64,000 nt of DNA, taken from positions 1,024,001 to 1,088,000 of the forward strand of contig NZ_KB899538.1 of the NCBI RefSeq assembly GCF_000378305.1, read 5' to 3'. The stretch is from Thioalkalivibrio sp. ALJ12 (GTDB lineage: Bacteria > Pseudomonadota > Gammaproteobacteria > Ectothiorhodospirales > Ectothiorhodospiraceae). How positions within the stretch are numbered: the first letter of the stretch is position 1; each line of letters starts with the position of its first letter. A model generated the notes under the pieces. It saw only the letters and a list, made by a program, of their open reading frames with translations, was not told the DNA's origin and ran no database searches. A program made the position numbers and the translations under genes. Shown piece after piece: positions 37,768-48,778 of the stretch.

Positions 37768-38799
37768 ATGCTGCGCCTCTTTCGCCCGTCCCGCGCCCTG
37801 GCTGCGTGCCTACTCCTGTGTCTGCTGTTGGGGGTCTCTCCATTGCTGGCGGATGATGCCGTGGTGGTGAACGTCCATGCGGAGGACGAAACGGCCGCGC
37901 TGGCGCAGGGCCTGGAACAGGCGCTGGTGCGCGTGGCCGGGCAGCGTTCGCCGGAGCTGAGCGAACTGGCGCAGCTCCTGTTGCTGGAACTGGACGAGGA
38001 GGGGCGTATTGAGGCCCTGCGTCGGCGGCAGGAGGTGGATAACGGCGAATATCGCCTGGAGTTCGATCGGGGCCGCCTGCGCAACGCTCTAAATGCCGCC
38101 GAGGTGCCCGTGGTGCTGGGCGCGCGCCCGCAACTGCTGGTCTGGGCGGTGTACGAGGCGGACGGGCGCCGCCACCTGCTGGGCTCCACCCAGGACGAGG
38201 CCGATGTGCTGGCCGGGATTGACGCGCTGGGGCGCGATCGCGGGATGCCTTTCGTGCTGCCACTGGGGGATCTGGAGGATCGCCGGGCCGCGCAGGCGGG
38301 GGATGTGATTGGTGGCGTGACCGAGCCGCTGCAGGAAGCGGCCGGGCGCTACGGGCCGACGGGTATCGTGGCGCTGCATGTACGCTCGGTTGGGGGCGGC
38401 GCCGAGGCGCGTGCCATTACCGTGCATGGTGGGCGCGAGTACCGTAGTGAGGGCCGCGGTGAATCTCCGGCCGCCGCGGCGCGCGCGGCGGTCGAGGATG
38501 GCTTTGACCAGGTCGTGGCACCGCTGGCCCGCGTCGCCGCCGAGCCCGAGTGGGTGAAGCTGGGCTTTGTCGGGGTCGAGGGTTTTCCCGCGTTCGAGGC
38601 GTTGCGGCGGGAGCTGGCGCAGATCGAGGCCATCGAGAGTGCAAGGCTGGATTCGCTGGGCGGTAACGCGGTGACGCTCGAGGTGCGCACGGGGTTGGCC
38701 CCGGATGACCTGGTAGACCTGCTGCGCGCCAGCGGCTACGGCGTGGCGCAAGACCCGCACGGCGATTCCGAGGCGAAGGCTTGGCTGCGTCGCGAGTGA
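37768..38799 (+). CDS. DUF2066 exported protein
   Basis: 343 residues with a signal peptide (about 1-28, ending LLA-DD). The DUF2066 region covers most of the mature chain (VNVHAEDETAALAQGLEQALVRVAGQ at the start). Function is unknown; the family is typically encoded upstream of perM/hda in gammaproteobacteria, as here. ATG 37768 is chosen by signal-peptide position; the frame upstream belongs to the repeat element. The stop overlaps the next gene. Confidence 0.88.
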   Translation: MLRLFRPSRALAACLLLCLLLGVSPLLADDAVVVNVHAEDETAALAQGLEQALVRVAGQRSPELSELAQLLLLELDEEGRIEALRRRQEVDNGEYRLEFDRGRLRNALNAAEVPVVLGARPQLLVWAVYEADGRRHLLGSTQDEADVLAGIDALGRDRGMPFVLPLGDLEDRRAAQAGDVIGGVTEPLQEAAGRYGPTGIVALHVRSVGGGAEARAITVHGGREYRSEGRGESPAAAARAAVEDGFDQVVAPLARVAAEPEWVKLGFVGVEGFPAFEALRRELAQIEAIESARLDSLGGNAVTLEVRTGLAPDDLVDLLRASGYGVAQDPHGDSEAKAWLRRE

Positions 38800-39875
38800 A
38801 CCCGCTGGCGCCGTTCTCCGCTGCCACGCTGGCGGCCCTGGTTGGGCTGGTGGTCCTGGGTGTGGCGCTTTATCTGCTGGCTCCGATCCTCACGCCCTTT
38901 CTGATTGCACTGCTGATTGGCTACCTGTTTAACCCCCTGGTGACACGCCTGGCGGTGCGCACGGGCGGTTCGCGCACCCTGGCCACGCTGGTGATCTTCG
39001 TGCTGGTAATGCTGGGGCTGGCGGGGCTGGTGCTGGTCCTGATCCCGCTGGCCATGGCCCAGTTCGAGCGCCTGATGCTGCTGTTGCCCGAGGTGATTGC
39101 CTGGTTCGACGAGCGGGTTCGTCCCTGGATCGAGCAGCAGGCGGGCGATCGCCTGCCGGCCCTGGAGCCGGCGGCACTGCAGGAGCTGCTGGCCGAGCAC
39201 TGGCGCGAGGCCGGCGGGCTGGCGGGCGGGTTGCTGCACTGGCTGGGCAGCTCGACCGGCGCCCTGGTCCTGGGCGTGCTCAATCTGGTGCTGATCCCGG
39301 TGGTCAGCTTCTATCTGCTGCGGGACTGGCCGCGGCTGGTCGCGGGACTGCATGACCTGCTGCCGCGCGCCTGGCGCGACCCGGTCAGCCGTTTTGCGGT
39401 GGAATCGGACCATACCCTGGGGGCATTCCTGCGCGGCCAGCTGCTGGTGATGCTGGCGCTGGGGCTGTTCTACGCGATCACGCTCAGCGTGGCGGGCGTG
39501 CAGATGGGCCTGGCCATTGGCCTGATCGCGGGTCTGGTCAGCTTTATCCCCTATGTCGGCGTGATCGTGGGCATCGTGCTGGCCACGGCGGCCGTGCTGT
39601 TCCAGGGCGATGGCTGGACGCTGTTGCTGGTGGTGCTGGTGATCTTCGCGGTGGCGCAGGTGCTGGAGTCGGTGGTGCTGACCCCGTGGCTGGTGGGGGA
39701 CCGGACCGGGCTGCATCCGGTGGCGGTGATCTTTGCCGTGCTCGCCGGCGGTCAGCTGTTCGGGTTCTTCGGGGTCCTGCTTGCGTTGCCGGTGGCGGCA
39801 GTGCTCGCAGTTGCGGTGCGTCAGGCAATGGCGCGCTATCGGGACATGAACGCAGCCGGGGCCGATACCCCGTGA
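38781..39875 (+). CDS. AI-2E family (PerM-like) membrane transporter
   Basis: 364 residues with about eight membrane helices. The family landmarks are LLAPILTPFLIALLIGYLFNPLV near the N-terminus, FLRGQLLVMLALGLFYAI, and the C-terminal GDRTGLHPVAVIFAVLAGGQLFGFFGVLLALPVAAV. Named after the AI-2 exporter TqsA, but most members have no proven substrate. A TTG at 38781 with a weak GGCGAAGG site is used; a GTG at 38796 overlapping the previous stop (GTGA) is an equal alternative. Confidence 0.9.
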   Translation: MAASRVNPLAPFSAATLAALVGLVVLGVALYLLAPILTPFLIALLIGYLFNPLVTRLAVRTGGSRTLATLVIFVLVMLGLAGLVLVLIPLAMAQFERLMLLLPEVIAWFDERVRPWIEQQAGDRLPALEPAALQELLAEHWREAGGLAGGLLHWLGSSTGALVLGVLNLVLIPVVSFYLLRDWPRLVAGLHDLLPRAWRDPVSRFAVESDHTLGAFLRGQLLVMLALGLFYAITLSVAGVQMGLAIGLIAGLVSFIPYVGVIVGIVLATAAVLFQGDGWTLLLVVLVIFAVAQVLESVVLTPWLVGDRTGLHPVAVIFAVLAGGQLFGFFGVLLALPVAAVLAVAVRQAMARYRDMNAAGADTP

Positions 39876-40603
39876 GACCCGAAGGCAACAGCCCGCTGGA
39901 GCGCCAGATGCCGCTGGACCTGCGCCTGCGCGACGCCTCGCGTTTTTCCGGTTTTTGCGTGGCAGGCAATGCCCTGGCGCGGGATGCCGTGCGGGCCTTG
40001 AGCGTCGGGACCGGGATACAGGAGCCGCAGATCCTGCTGCACGGGCCTTCCGGCTCCGGCAAGACGCACCTGCTGCAGGCTGCCTGTCACCAGGGACACG
40101 AGCGCGGGGAACCGGTCAGCTACCTGCCGCTTGGCGAGGTACGTGATGCGCCACCGATGGCCGTGCTCGATGGTCTGGAGCGCTCGCGTCTGGTGGCGCT
40201 GGATGATCTGGAGGCCGTGGTGGGCCGCGGGGACTGGGACGAGGCCCTGTTCGGGCTGATCAACCGGCTGCGTGATGCCGGCTGCCGCGTGCTGCTGGCG
40301 GCCGCGGCACCGCCCGAGGGGCTACCGGTCCAGTTGCCGGATCTGGCCTCGCGCCTGGCCTGGGGCCCGGTGTTCCGCATGCAGCGGCCGGATGATGCGG
40401 CCTGCAAGGAGATCCTGGCACAGCGTGCGGCCCTGCGCGGGCTGGAGCTGCCGGAGCCGGTGGCGGATTACCTGCTGCGCCGCTGCTCGCGTGACCTGTC
40501 CACGCTGCTGGCGCTGCTGGACCGCCTGGATCTGGCTGCGCTAGCCCAGCAGCGGCGCCTGACCATCCCGTTCGTGCGCGAACAGCTGGCCCGTATGGGC
40601 TGA
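39872..40603 (+). CDS. hda: DnaA regulatory inactivator Hda
   Basis: 243 residues from a GTG that overlaps the previous stop (GTGA); a shorter version would start at ATG 39908. The AAA+ DnaA-like domain has Walker A GPSGSGKTHLL, a degenerate Walker B (LVALDDLEAV) and the conserved LPDLASRLAWG region and RRCSRDLSTLLALLDRLD segment. The QMPLDLRLRD N-terminus resembles the clamp-binding motif of E. coli Hda (QLSLPL). Hda with the sliding clamp promotes ATP hydrolysis by DnaA and limits re-initiation. Confidence 0.93.
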   Translation: MRPEGNSPLERQMPLDLRLRDASRFSGFCVAGNALARDAVRALSVGTGIQEPQILLHGPSGSGKTHLLQAACHQGHERGEPVSYLPLGEVRDAPPMAVLDGLERSRLVALDDLEAVVGRGDWDEALFGLINRLRDAGCRVLLAAAAPPEGLPVQLPDLASRLAWGPVFRMQRPDDAACKEILAQRAALRGLELPEPVADYLLRRCSRDLSTLLALLDRLDLAALAQQRRLTIPFVREQLARMG

Positions 40604-40621
40604 ACCCGGGGTTGCTTGAGG

Positions 40622-41945
<1,324 letters not shown>

Positions 41946-41967
41946 GAATCGACTCCGGAGGTCATCG

Positions 41968-42258
41968 ATGGCAAAGGCCCATGATACCCATGCCCGCCGC
42001 TGGCATGTCAGGGGGCGTGTGCAGGGCGTGTTCTTTCGCGCCTCGACCCGGGAACAGGCGCACGCGCTCGGGCTGACGGGGTATGCGCGCAACCTGCCGG
42101 ACGGCCGCGTGGAGGTGCTGGCGGTCGGCGACCCGGATGCCCTGGAGCGGCTGGAGGCATGGCTTTGGGAGGGACCGCGCATGGCGCACGTGGAGGAACT
42201 GGATAGGGAGGTTGTGAGCCCGCCGGAGCCGTTGCCCGCAGGCTTTGATACGGGTTGA
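41968..42258 (+). CDS. acyP: Acylphosphatase
   Basis: 96 residues. Contains the acylphosphatase signature HVRGRVQGVFFRAST and GYARNLPDGRVEVLAVG, with the catalytic Arg and Asn. It hydrolyses acyl phosphates such as carbamoyl phosphate. ATG 41968 follows GGAGG at 41957. The frame also opens at 41944. It is divergent from arsC by 22 bases. Confidence 0.93.
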   Translation: MAKAHDTHARRWHVRGRVQGVFFRASTREQAHALGLTGYARNLPDGRVEVLAVGDPDALERLEAWLWEGPRMAHVEELDREVVSPPEPLPAGFDTG

Positions 42259-42339
42259 ATCGGGAGCTTTTGAGACGCTTCCTTTAAAGTTGTACGGGGG
42301 TCTATAAACGCCATCGCGACGGATGCATACTGCGGGGTC

Positions 42340-43386
42340 ATGGAATCACGCCTGGTCGATATGCAGAGTCAGTCGGAGGACACGCGGGTGGAGGTCAGCC
42401 TGCGTCCCAAGCGGCTGGACGACTACACCGGACAGCCCCGGGTGGTTGAACAACTGGGCCTGTTTATCGAGGCGGCGCGCGGGCGCGGGGAGGCCCTGGA
42501 CCATACGCTGGTGGCCGGCCCCCCGGGGCTGGGCAAGACGACCCTGGCCCATATCGTGGCGAACGAACTCGGGGTGGGGCTGCGCCAGACCTCGGGCCCG
42601 GTACTGGAGCGCGCTGGCGACCTGGCCGCGATCCTGACCGCGCTGGAGCCCCAGGACGTCCTGTTCGTTGACGAGATCCACCGCCTGCCGACCGTGGTCG
42701 AGGAGATCCTGTATCCGGCGCTGGAAGACGGTCAGCTCGACATCGTGATTGGCGAGGGACCGGCGGCGCGCTCGATCAAGGTGGACTTGCCCCCGTTCAC
42801 ACTAGTGGGCGCGACTACGCGCGCGGGCCTGCTTTCGGCGCCGTTGCGTGACCGGTTCGGCATCGTTCAGCGACTCGATCATTACACTGTCACAGACCTC
42901 GCCCATATTGTCGGGCGCGCCGCCGGATTGCTGGGTGTCGGGATCGAGCCTGAAGGGGCGGCGGAGATCGCGCGCCGCGGGCGGGGCACGCCGCGCCTGG
43001 CGAATCGCCTGCTGCGGCGGGTTCGCGACTATGCCGAGGTCCGTGCCTCCGGCGTGATTACCGCCGAGGTCGCGGGTCAGGCGCTGGACCTGCTGGCGAT
43101 CGATGCCTCGGGCCTGGATGCCCAGGACCGCCGGTTGCTGGAGGTGCTGGTCGAGAAATTCGACGGCGGGCCGGTCGGCGTGGAAAGCCTGGCGACGGCG
43201 CTGAACGAGGATCGCGGTACCCTGGAGGATGTGGTCGAGCCGTTTCTGATCCAGCAGGGGTACCTGCAGCGAACCCCGCGCGGGCGTCAGGCCACGCGGC
43301 GGACGCTGGCGATGTTCGGCCTGACCGGGTCGGTGGAACCCGACCTGCTGGCGCCGGTCGACAGCCAGGGCGGAGGCCGTCCGTGA
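42340..43386 (+). CDS. ruvB: Holliday junction branch-migration helicase RuvB
   Basis: 348 residues. Walker [13 protein letters not shown] and Walker [11 protein letters not shown] are intact, with sensor 1 [19 protein letters not shown] and the winged-helix C-terminus ([19 protein letters not shown]). RuvB motors migrate Holliday junctions with RuvA. ruvA and ruvC are not upstream as in most relatives; acylphosphatase is. The stop overlaps ybgC by four bases (GTGA). A lone ruvB suggests ruvCA is elsewhere. Confidence 0.96.
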   Translation: MESRLVDMQSQSEDTRVEVSLRPKRLDDYTGQPRVVEQLGLFIEAARGRGEALDHTLVAGPPGLGKTTLAHIVANELGVGLRQTSGPVLERAGDLAAILTALEPQDVLFVDEIHRLPTVVEEILYPALEDGQLDIVIGEGPAARSIKVDLPPFTLVGATTRAGLLSAPLRDRFGIVQRLDHYTVTDLAHIVGRAAGLLGVGIEPEGAAEIARRGRGTPRLANRLLRRVRDYAEVRASGVITAEVAGQALDLLAIDASGLDAQDRRLLEVLVEKFDGGPVGVESLATALNEDRGTLEDVVEPFLIQQGYLQRTPRGRQATRRTLAMFGLTGSVEPDLLAPVDSQGGGRP

Positions 43387-43835
43387 CGGAAGGCGACGCC
43401 CCGTTCGACTGGCCGGTGCGAGTCTATTACGAAGACACTGACGCCGGCGGCGTGGTCTACCACGCGAACTACCTCAAGTTCATGGAGCGCGCGCGCACCG
43501 AGTGGTTGCGCGCGCTGGGGTTCGAGCAGGATGCATTGCGCGAGGAATACGGGATCGTTTTTGCGGTGCGCCGCTGCTGTCTGGATATGCGGCGCCCGGC
43601 GCGCTTCAACGATGCCCTGACGGTGACCTGCCGGCTGCACTCGTTGCGCCGGGCGAGCCTGGAGTTCCATCAGGGTGTGGAGCGCGACGGCGAGACCCTG
43701 GCCAGCGGCGAGGTGGGGATTGCCTGCGTCGAGGTGGCGCGCCAGGCGCCCGCCGCGATCCCCGGTCCGGTACTGGAGGCCCTGCGCCGACATCATGATC
43801 ATGGGCCGGCTGACCGCGTAGCCGGAACCAAGTAA
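43383..43835 (+). CDS. ybgC: Tol-Pal-associated acyl-CoA thioesterase YbgC
   Basis: 150 residues of the 4-hydroxybenzoyl-CoA thioesterase family. The hot-dog catalytic segment is [20 protein letters not shown] with the catalytic Asp. It hydrolyses short-chain acyl-CoA and is encoded at the head of tol-pal operons. It starts with a GTG overlapping the ruvB stop. Confidence 0.95.
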   Translation: MTEGDAPFDWPVRVYYEDTDAGGVVYHANYLKFMERARTEWLRALGFEQDALREEYGIVFAVRRCCLDMRRPARFNDALTVTCRLHSLRRASLEFHQGVERDGETLASGEVGIACVEVARQAPAAIPGPVLEALRRHHDHGPADRVAGTK

Positions 43836-43857
43836 CGCTGTAACGGGAGACGGACAA

Positions 43858-44550
<693 letters not shown>

Positions 44551-44553
44551 CCC

Positions 44554-45006
44554 ATGTCCGAGCAGCGCCGCAACAGTCGCCGCCTGCGGCGGCCCATGTC
44601 CCAGATCAACGTCGTGCCGTTTATCGACGTGATGCTGGTGCTTTTGATCATCTTCATGATCACCGCGCCCATGCTGCAGCAGGGTGTGGAAGTCGACCTG
44701 CCGGAGGCGGACGCCGAGGCCCTGGACCGGGACGAACAGGCGGCCGAGCCGCTGGTGGTGACCGTGGACGCCAGTGGGGCCATGAGCCTGAACCAGGGGC
44801 CAATCATCGATGAGCCGCTGGCGCCTCAGGAGATGACCGAGATCGTGCGCGAGTTCCTGGCGGAGCATCCGGGCACCCAGACCTTCGTGCGTGGCGACCG
44901 TAATGTGGACTACGGGCGTGTGATCGACGCTATGATCGCCCTGCAGCGCGCGGGCGGCGGGCGTGTCGGGCTAATCACCGAGCCGCCGCGCGAAACCGGC
45001 GACTGA
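44554..45006 (+). CDS. tolR: Tol-Pal proton channel subunit TolR
   Basis: 150 residues of the ExbD/TolR family. One membrane helix carries the essential Asp in NVVPFIDVMLVLLIIFMITAPM, followed by the periplasmic domain. It partners TolQ. It is followed after 11 bases by tolA. Confidence 0.96.
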   Translation: MSEQRRNSRRLRRPMSQINVVPFIDVMLVLLIIFMITAPMLQQGVEVDLPEADAEALDRDEQAAEPLVVTVDASGAMSLNQGPIIDEPLAPQEMTEIVREFLAEHPGTQTFVRGDRNVDYGRVIDAMIALQRAGGGRVGLITEPPRETGD

Positions 45007-45017
45007 CGCACGCTGCC

Positions 45018-46007
45018 GTGTTCGAGCTTGTCCGCCGCCACCCTGTCAGCTTCCTCCTCGTGCTCCTGTTGCACGGGGCGCTGTTTGCGGCGTTGATGTT
45101 CAATATCAGCCTGATATCCCCCACCTCATCGCAGGCCGCGGTGGAGATCTCGGTGCAGGAGGATATTGAGGTGATCGACGCGGTGGCCGTGGATGCCGAG
45201 GCGTTCGATCAGGTCGAGCACCAACGCGAGGTCGCTCGCCAGGAAGAAGTCGCCGAGCAGCTGCGCGAGGAAGAGGAGCAACGGCGCGCCGAAGAAGAGG
45301 CCCGCCGCGAGGAAGAGCGCCGACAGGCCGAAGAGCAACGCCGCCAGGAAGAGGAAGAACGGGCGCGGCAGCAGGCGATCGAGGAAGCCGAGCAGGCACG
45401 CCGAGAGGCCGAAGAGGAGCGTCAGCGCGCACAGGAAGAGGCCGAGGCCGAGCGTGAACGGATCCGTGCCGAACGCGAGGCGGCGGAGCGTGAACGACAG
45501 GAGGCCGAGGAGGCTCGCGAGCGCGAAGAGGCGGAGCGGCGCGAGCGTGAAGAGGCCGAACGCCAGGCCCGCGAAGAGCAGGAGCGCCGCGAGCAGGAAG
45601 AGGCCGAGCGCCGGGCCGAGCAGGAGCGCGAACTGGAGGAGCAGCGCCGCCGCGAGGCAATGGAGCGCGAGCAGGAGCGCCTGGCGGAGGCGCGCGAACG
45701 GCGCGAGGCCGCCGAGCGCCAGGCGCAGATGGATCGCGAAGTGGATGAGTGGCGTGCCCAGGTGCAGTCGGTGGTCCAGCGGCGCTGGCGTCAGCCGTCG
45801 GATATTGACTCCTCGGACCGTGCCATTGTTCTCGTGCGCGTAAACGAGACCGGGCGTATCATCGACTTCGATATCGAAAGCTGTTCCGGCGACAGCCGGT
45901 TCTGCGACTCCGTGCGCCAGACCATGGACCGTCTGAGTTCGCTGCCACGCCCGCCGGATGCGAGCGCGGTGCGGGGCGGGGTGCGGATCCGATTTGAACC
46001 GGACTGA
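45018..46007 (+). CDS. tolA: TolA cell-envelope integrity protein
   Basis: 329 residues. One N-terminal membrane helix (about 10-32), a long Glu/Arg/Ala-rich helical domain (about 65-245, nearly all EERRR/EAERQAREE type repeats) and a C-terminal domain (about 250-329) with two Cys (ESCSGDSRFCDSVRQ) that may form a disulfide. TolA spans the periplasm from TolQR to TolB/Pal. The start is GTG 45018. Codon repeats make the region poor for alignment. Confidence 0.95.
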   Translation: MFELVRRHPVSFLLVLLLHGALFAALMFNISLISPTSSQAAVEISVQEDIEVIDAVAVDAEAFDQVEHQREVARQEEVAEQLREEEEQRRAEEEARREEERRQAEEQRRQEEEERARQQAIEEAEQARREAEEERQRAQEEAEAERERIRAEREAAERERQEAEEAREREEAERREREEAERQAREEQERREQEEAERRAEQERELEEQRRREAMEREQERLAEARERREAAERQAQMDREVDEWRAQVQSVVQRRWRQPSDIDSSDRAIVLVRVNETGRIIDFDIESCSGDSRFCDSVRQTMDRLSSLPRPPDASAVRGGVRIRFEPD

Positions 46008-46039
46008 TTCGCGGGCCACGCCCGCTTGACGAGGAGCTC

Positions 46040-47326
46040 ATGCGACGACTGATTCACTGGATGCTGCCGGCCATGCTGCTGATGTGGGCAGCGCAGGCAC
46101 AGGCCGTACTGGAAGTCACGGTCACCGAGGGGGTCACCGGGGCGATACCGGTGGCCGTTGCGCCGTTTACCTACGAGGGGGAGGGTGAGCTCGACGAGGA
46201 CATCTCCCAGATCGTCGCGGCCAACCTGGCCCGCAGCGGGCTGTTCAATGTCGAACAGGATGATCTGCCTTCGGCCCCGTCCGGACCGGCCGACTTTCTT
46301 GCCGAGCCCTGGGCCGACACCGGGGTCGAGTACCTGGTCGTGGGCAATCAGCGCCGCGATGGCGATGACGTCCTCGTGGAGTTTCACGTATTCGATGTGC
46401 TGTCCGAGGAACGCCTGGGCGGCTGGCGCATTCCGGTGCCCGGCGACATGCTCCGGCGCGGGGCGCATCGTATCTCGGACATCATCTACGAACAGATCAC
46501 GGGTGACCCGGGGGCATTCAGTGCGCGCATCGCGTTCGTGAGCGTGGAGCGTAACGGCGACGAGCGCCGCTTTGCCCTTGAGGTCGCCGATTCCGACGGG
46601 GCCAATCCGCGCACCCTGTTTCGTTCCGCGAAGCCGATCATGTCGCCGGACTGGTCGCCGGATGGACGCGAACTGGTGTACGTCTCGTTCGAGAACCGCC
46701 GTTCCGAGGTCTATCGCCAGAATGTCGAGACCGGCAGTCGGGAACGGGTGGCCAGCTTCACGGGTATCAACAGCGCGCCCGCCTGGTCGCCCGATGGCCG
46801 CTATCTCGCGCTGAGCCTGTCACGCGATGGGGCGCCGAATATCTACCTGATGGAGCTGGAGACGGGCGAGATGCGCCAGATGACCCAGACCAGCTCGATC
46901 GAGACCGAGCCGGTCTGGTCGCCCGATGGCGAAACCCTCTACTTTACGTCCGACCGCGCAGGTGCGCCGCAGATCTATGCGCTGCCGCGAGAGGGGGGCA
47001 GCCCCCGGCGTCTGACATTCGAGAGCGGCTATGCGGCCGCGGCGACGGTGTCCCCGGATGGGCGTTATCTGGTCTACGTGCACGGTGGTGATGGCGGATT
47101 TCAACTGGCCCGTCTCGATTTGAACGACCGCCGTGTGACCCGCCTCACGGATGGGCGGGATGCGGAATCGCCAAGCTTTGCCCCGAATGGCAGCATGATT
47201 ATCTATGCGATGACAGATGGCGGGCGTGGCGTGCTGGGCTCGGTGAGCCAGGATGGGCAGGTCCATCAGCGTCTCGCTGCCAGGGAGGGCGAGGTCCGTG
47301 AGCCGGCCTGGTCACCCTTGAATTGA
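46040..47326 (+). CDS. tolB: Tol-Pal protein TolB
   Basis: 428 residues with a signal peptide (about 1-22, ending QAQA). The N-terminal alpha/beta domain is followed by a six-bladed beta-propeller whose blades carry the WSPDG signature (DWSPDGREL, AWSPDGRYL, VWSPDGETL, TVSPDGRYL, SFAPNGSMI). It binds Pal in the periplasm and is released by TolA pulling. ATG 46040 follows ACGAGGAG. Confidence 0.96.
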   Translation: MRRLIHWMLPAMLLMWAAQAQAVLEVTVTEGVTGAIPVAVAPFTYEGEGELDEDISQIVAANLARSGLFNVEQDDLPSAPSGPADFLAEPWADTGVEYLVVGNQRRDGDDVLVEFHVFDVLSEERLGGWRIPVPGDMLRRGAHRISDIIYEQITGDPGAFSARIAFVSVERNGDERRFALEVADSDGANPRTLFRSAKPIMSPDWSPDGRELVYVSFENRRSEVYRQNVETGSRERVASFTGINSAPAWSPDGRYLALSLSRDGAPNIYLMELETGEMRQMTQTSSIETEPVWSPDGETLYFTSDRAGAPQIYALPREGGSPRRLTFESGYAAAATVSPDGRYLVYVHGGDGGFQLARLDLNDRRVTRLTDGRDAESPSFAPNGSMIIYAMTDGGRGVLGSVSQDGQVHQRLAAREGEVREPAWSPLN

Positions 47327-47365
47327 TCTTCCTAATAACAACCGCTTTTCGAGGATAATGACGTG

Positions 47366-47932
47366 ATGAGCACGATCTTTCGCTGGTTTTTTGTGGCCAT
47401 GGTGATTGGGGCGCTGTCGGCGTGTGCGACGCCGACGCGTGATGCCGAGGATGCCGAACGCGAGGCCGAGCGGGCTGCGGCCGAGCAAGCGGAGCGCGAA
47501 CGCGCCGAAGCCGAGGCCCGCGAGGCCGAGGCCCGCGCGCTGGGCCGCGATCGGCAGTTCGATGCCGATGCGCTGGATGATCCGGACAGCCCGCTGGCCG
47601 AGCGCCTGGTCTATTTCGAGTTCGACCGTGACGAGGTGCAGTCGCAGTACATGGATATGCTCGAGGCGCATGCGGCCTATCTGTCGCAGAACTCCGGGGC
47701 CCGCCTGCGGCTGGAGGGCCATACCGACGAGCGAGGTACTCGCGAGTACAACCTGGGGCTGGGCGAGCGCCGCGCACAGTCGGTGCGCCGTATCCTGACC
47801 CTGAACGGGGCCTCGGATGACCAGATCGAGGTCATCAGTTATGGTGAAGAAATGCCGGTCGCCTTTGAGCAGAACGAGGAGGCCTGGGCCAAGAATCGCC
47901 GGGTCGAATTGGTCTACGAATCCCGGCGCTAG
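47366..47932 (+). CDS. pal: Peptidoglycan-associated lipoprotein Pal
   Basis: 188 residues. The lipobox ends at Cys near residue 20 (GALSACA), so it is anchored in the outer membrane. A charged spacer rich in AERE repeats precedes the OmpA-like domain (about 75-185) with the peptidoglycan-binding segment LRLEGHTDERGTREYN. An in-frame GTG at 47363 lies just before the ATG chosen; the ribosome site GAGGATAAT suits the ATG. Confidence 0.95.
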   Translation: MSTIFRWFFVAMVIGALSACATPTRDAEDAEREAERAAAEQAERERAEAEAREAEARALGRDRQFDADALDDPDSPLAERLVYFEFDRDEVQSQYMDMLEAHAAYLSQNSGARLRLEGHTDERGTREYNLGLGERRAQSVRRILTLNGASDDQIEVISYGEEMPVAFEQNEEAWAKNRRVELVYESRR

Positions 47933-47947
47933 ACGACGGGAGGCGCC

Positions 47948-48778
47948 ATGCGGCGTTTGACAGGTAGCAGTAACCGAAATGCCCCCCCGGGGGCATTTCT
48001 CTTTCCACGGGTGGGTGTGGCGGTCGCCGCCGGGGTGTTGGTCCTGGCGATGGGGTCGTGGGGCCCGCTTGCCAGCGAAGCCGTCGCCCAGGACGACGTG
48101 TTCGCGACCCAGTCGCAGATCCGCGACCTCTCGCGGAGGCTGGACCGCATCGAGCGGACGCTGGACTCCAGCGCCATGCAGGAACTCCTGCGGGGTGCGG
48201 AAACCATGAACCGGGAGATGCGCGAGCTGCGGGGCGAAGTGGAGACGCTGCGCCACGAGCTGGAGCGTCTGAACGCCCGTCAGCGCGATCAGTTCCGTAA
48301 CCTGGACGAGCGTGTGGCCACGTTCGAGACCGGCGCGGCCGCGCCCGCGGATACCGCTGCCCCGGCGGACGAGGTCATTGAGTTCGACCTTCCCGAGGCG
48401 GACGAGCAGGCGGCCTACCAGGAGGCCTTCGAGCAGTTGATGGCGGGTGACTACAACGCCGCGATGAGCGGCCTTGAACGCTTCATCGAGAGCTATCCCG
48501 ACAGCGACTATTCCGCCAATGCCTGGTACTGGCTGGCCGAGGCCAAGTATGCCAGTGGCGACTTCGAGGCGGCCCTAGAGGATTTCGAGCATTTGCGCGA
48601 GCAGTACCCGGAGAGCGACAAGTCCGGGGATGCCCTGCTCAAGATCGGCTATGCGCATTACGAGCTGGGCAACGAGGACGAGGCCCGCGAGGCGCTGGAG
48701 GCGGTGCGCGCCGATTACGGCGGCACGACGCTGGACCGCCTGGCACGCGAGCGGTTGCGGCGGCTCGACGGGCAATGA
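47948..48778 (+). CDS. cpoB: Cell division coordinator CpoB (YbgF)
   Basis: 276 residues. A signal peptide, a coiled coil (about 50-115, EELRGEVETLRHELERL type) and a C-terminal TPR region (about 150-276, YNAAMSGLERFIESYPDSD and DALLKIGYAHYELGNEDEA) match the family. It links peptidoglycan synthesis with Tol-Pal during division. The start is doubtful. A hairpin with T-rich tail lies at 47976-48006 within its first codons, and an alternative GTG at 48011 begins VGVAVAAG. It overlaps queE by four bases. Confidence 0.9.
   Translation: MRRLTGSSNRNAPPGAFLFPRVGVAVAAGVLVLAMGSWGPLASEAVAQDDVFATQSQIRDLSRRLDRIERTLDSSAMQELLRGAETMNREMRELRGEVETLRHELERLNARQRDQFRNLDERVATFETGAAAPADTAAPADEVIEFDLPEADEQAAYQEAFEQLMAGDYNAAMSGLERFIESYPDSDYSANAWYWLAEAKYASGDFEAALEDFEHLREQYPESDKSGDALLKIGYAHYELGNEDEAREALEAVRADYGGTTLDRLARERLRRLDGQ
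47976..48006 (+). terminator. Hairpin with T-rich tail inside the cpoB 5' end
   Basis: GAAATGCCCCC (47976-47986) and GGGGGCATTTC (47989-47999) are an eleven-base perfect inverted repeat, followed by TTTCTCTTT. It lies 44 bases after the pal stop and could attenuate the message between pal and cpoB. Confidence 0.6.

Noticed and set aside
45200-45750. Apparent DNA repeats in tolA
   Set aside because: They come from Glu/Arg/Ala codons of the TolA helical domain, not from a mobile or CRISPR repeat.
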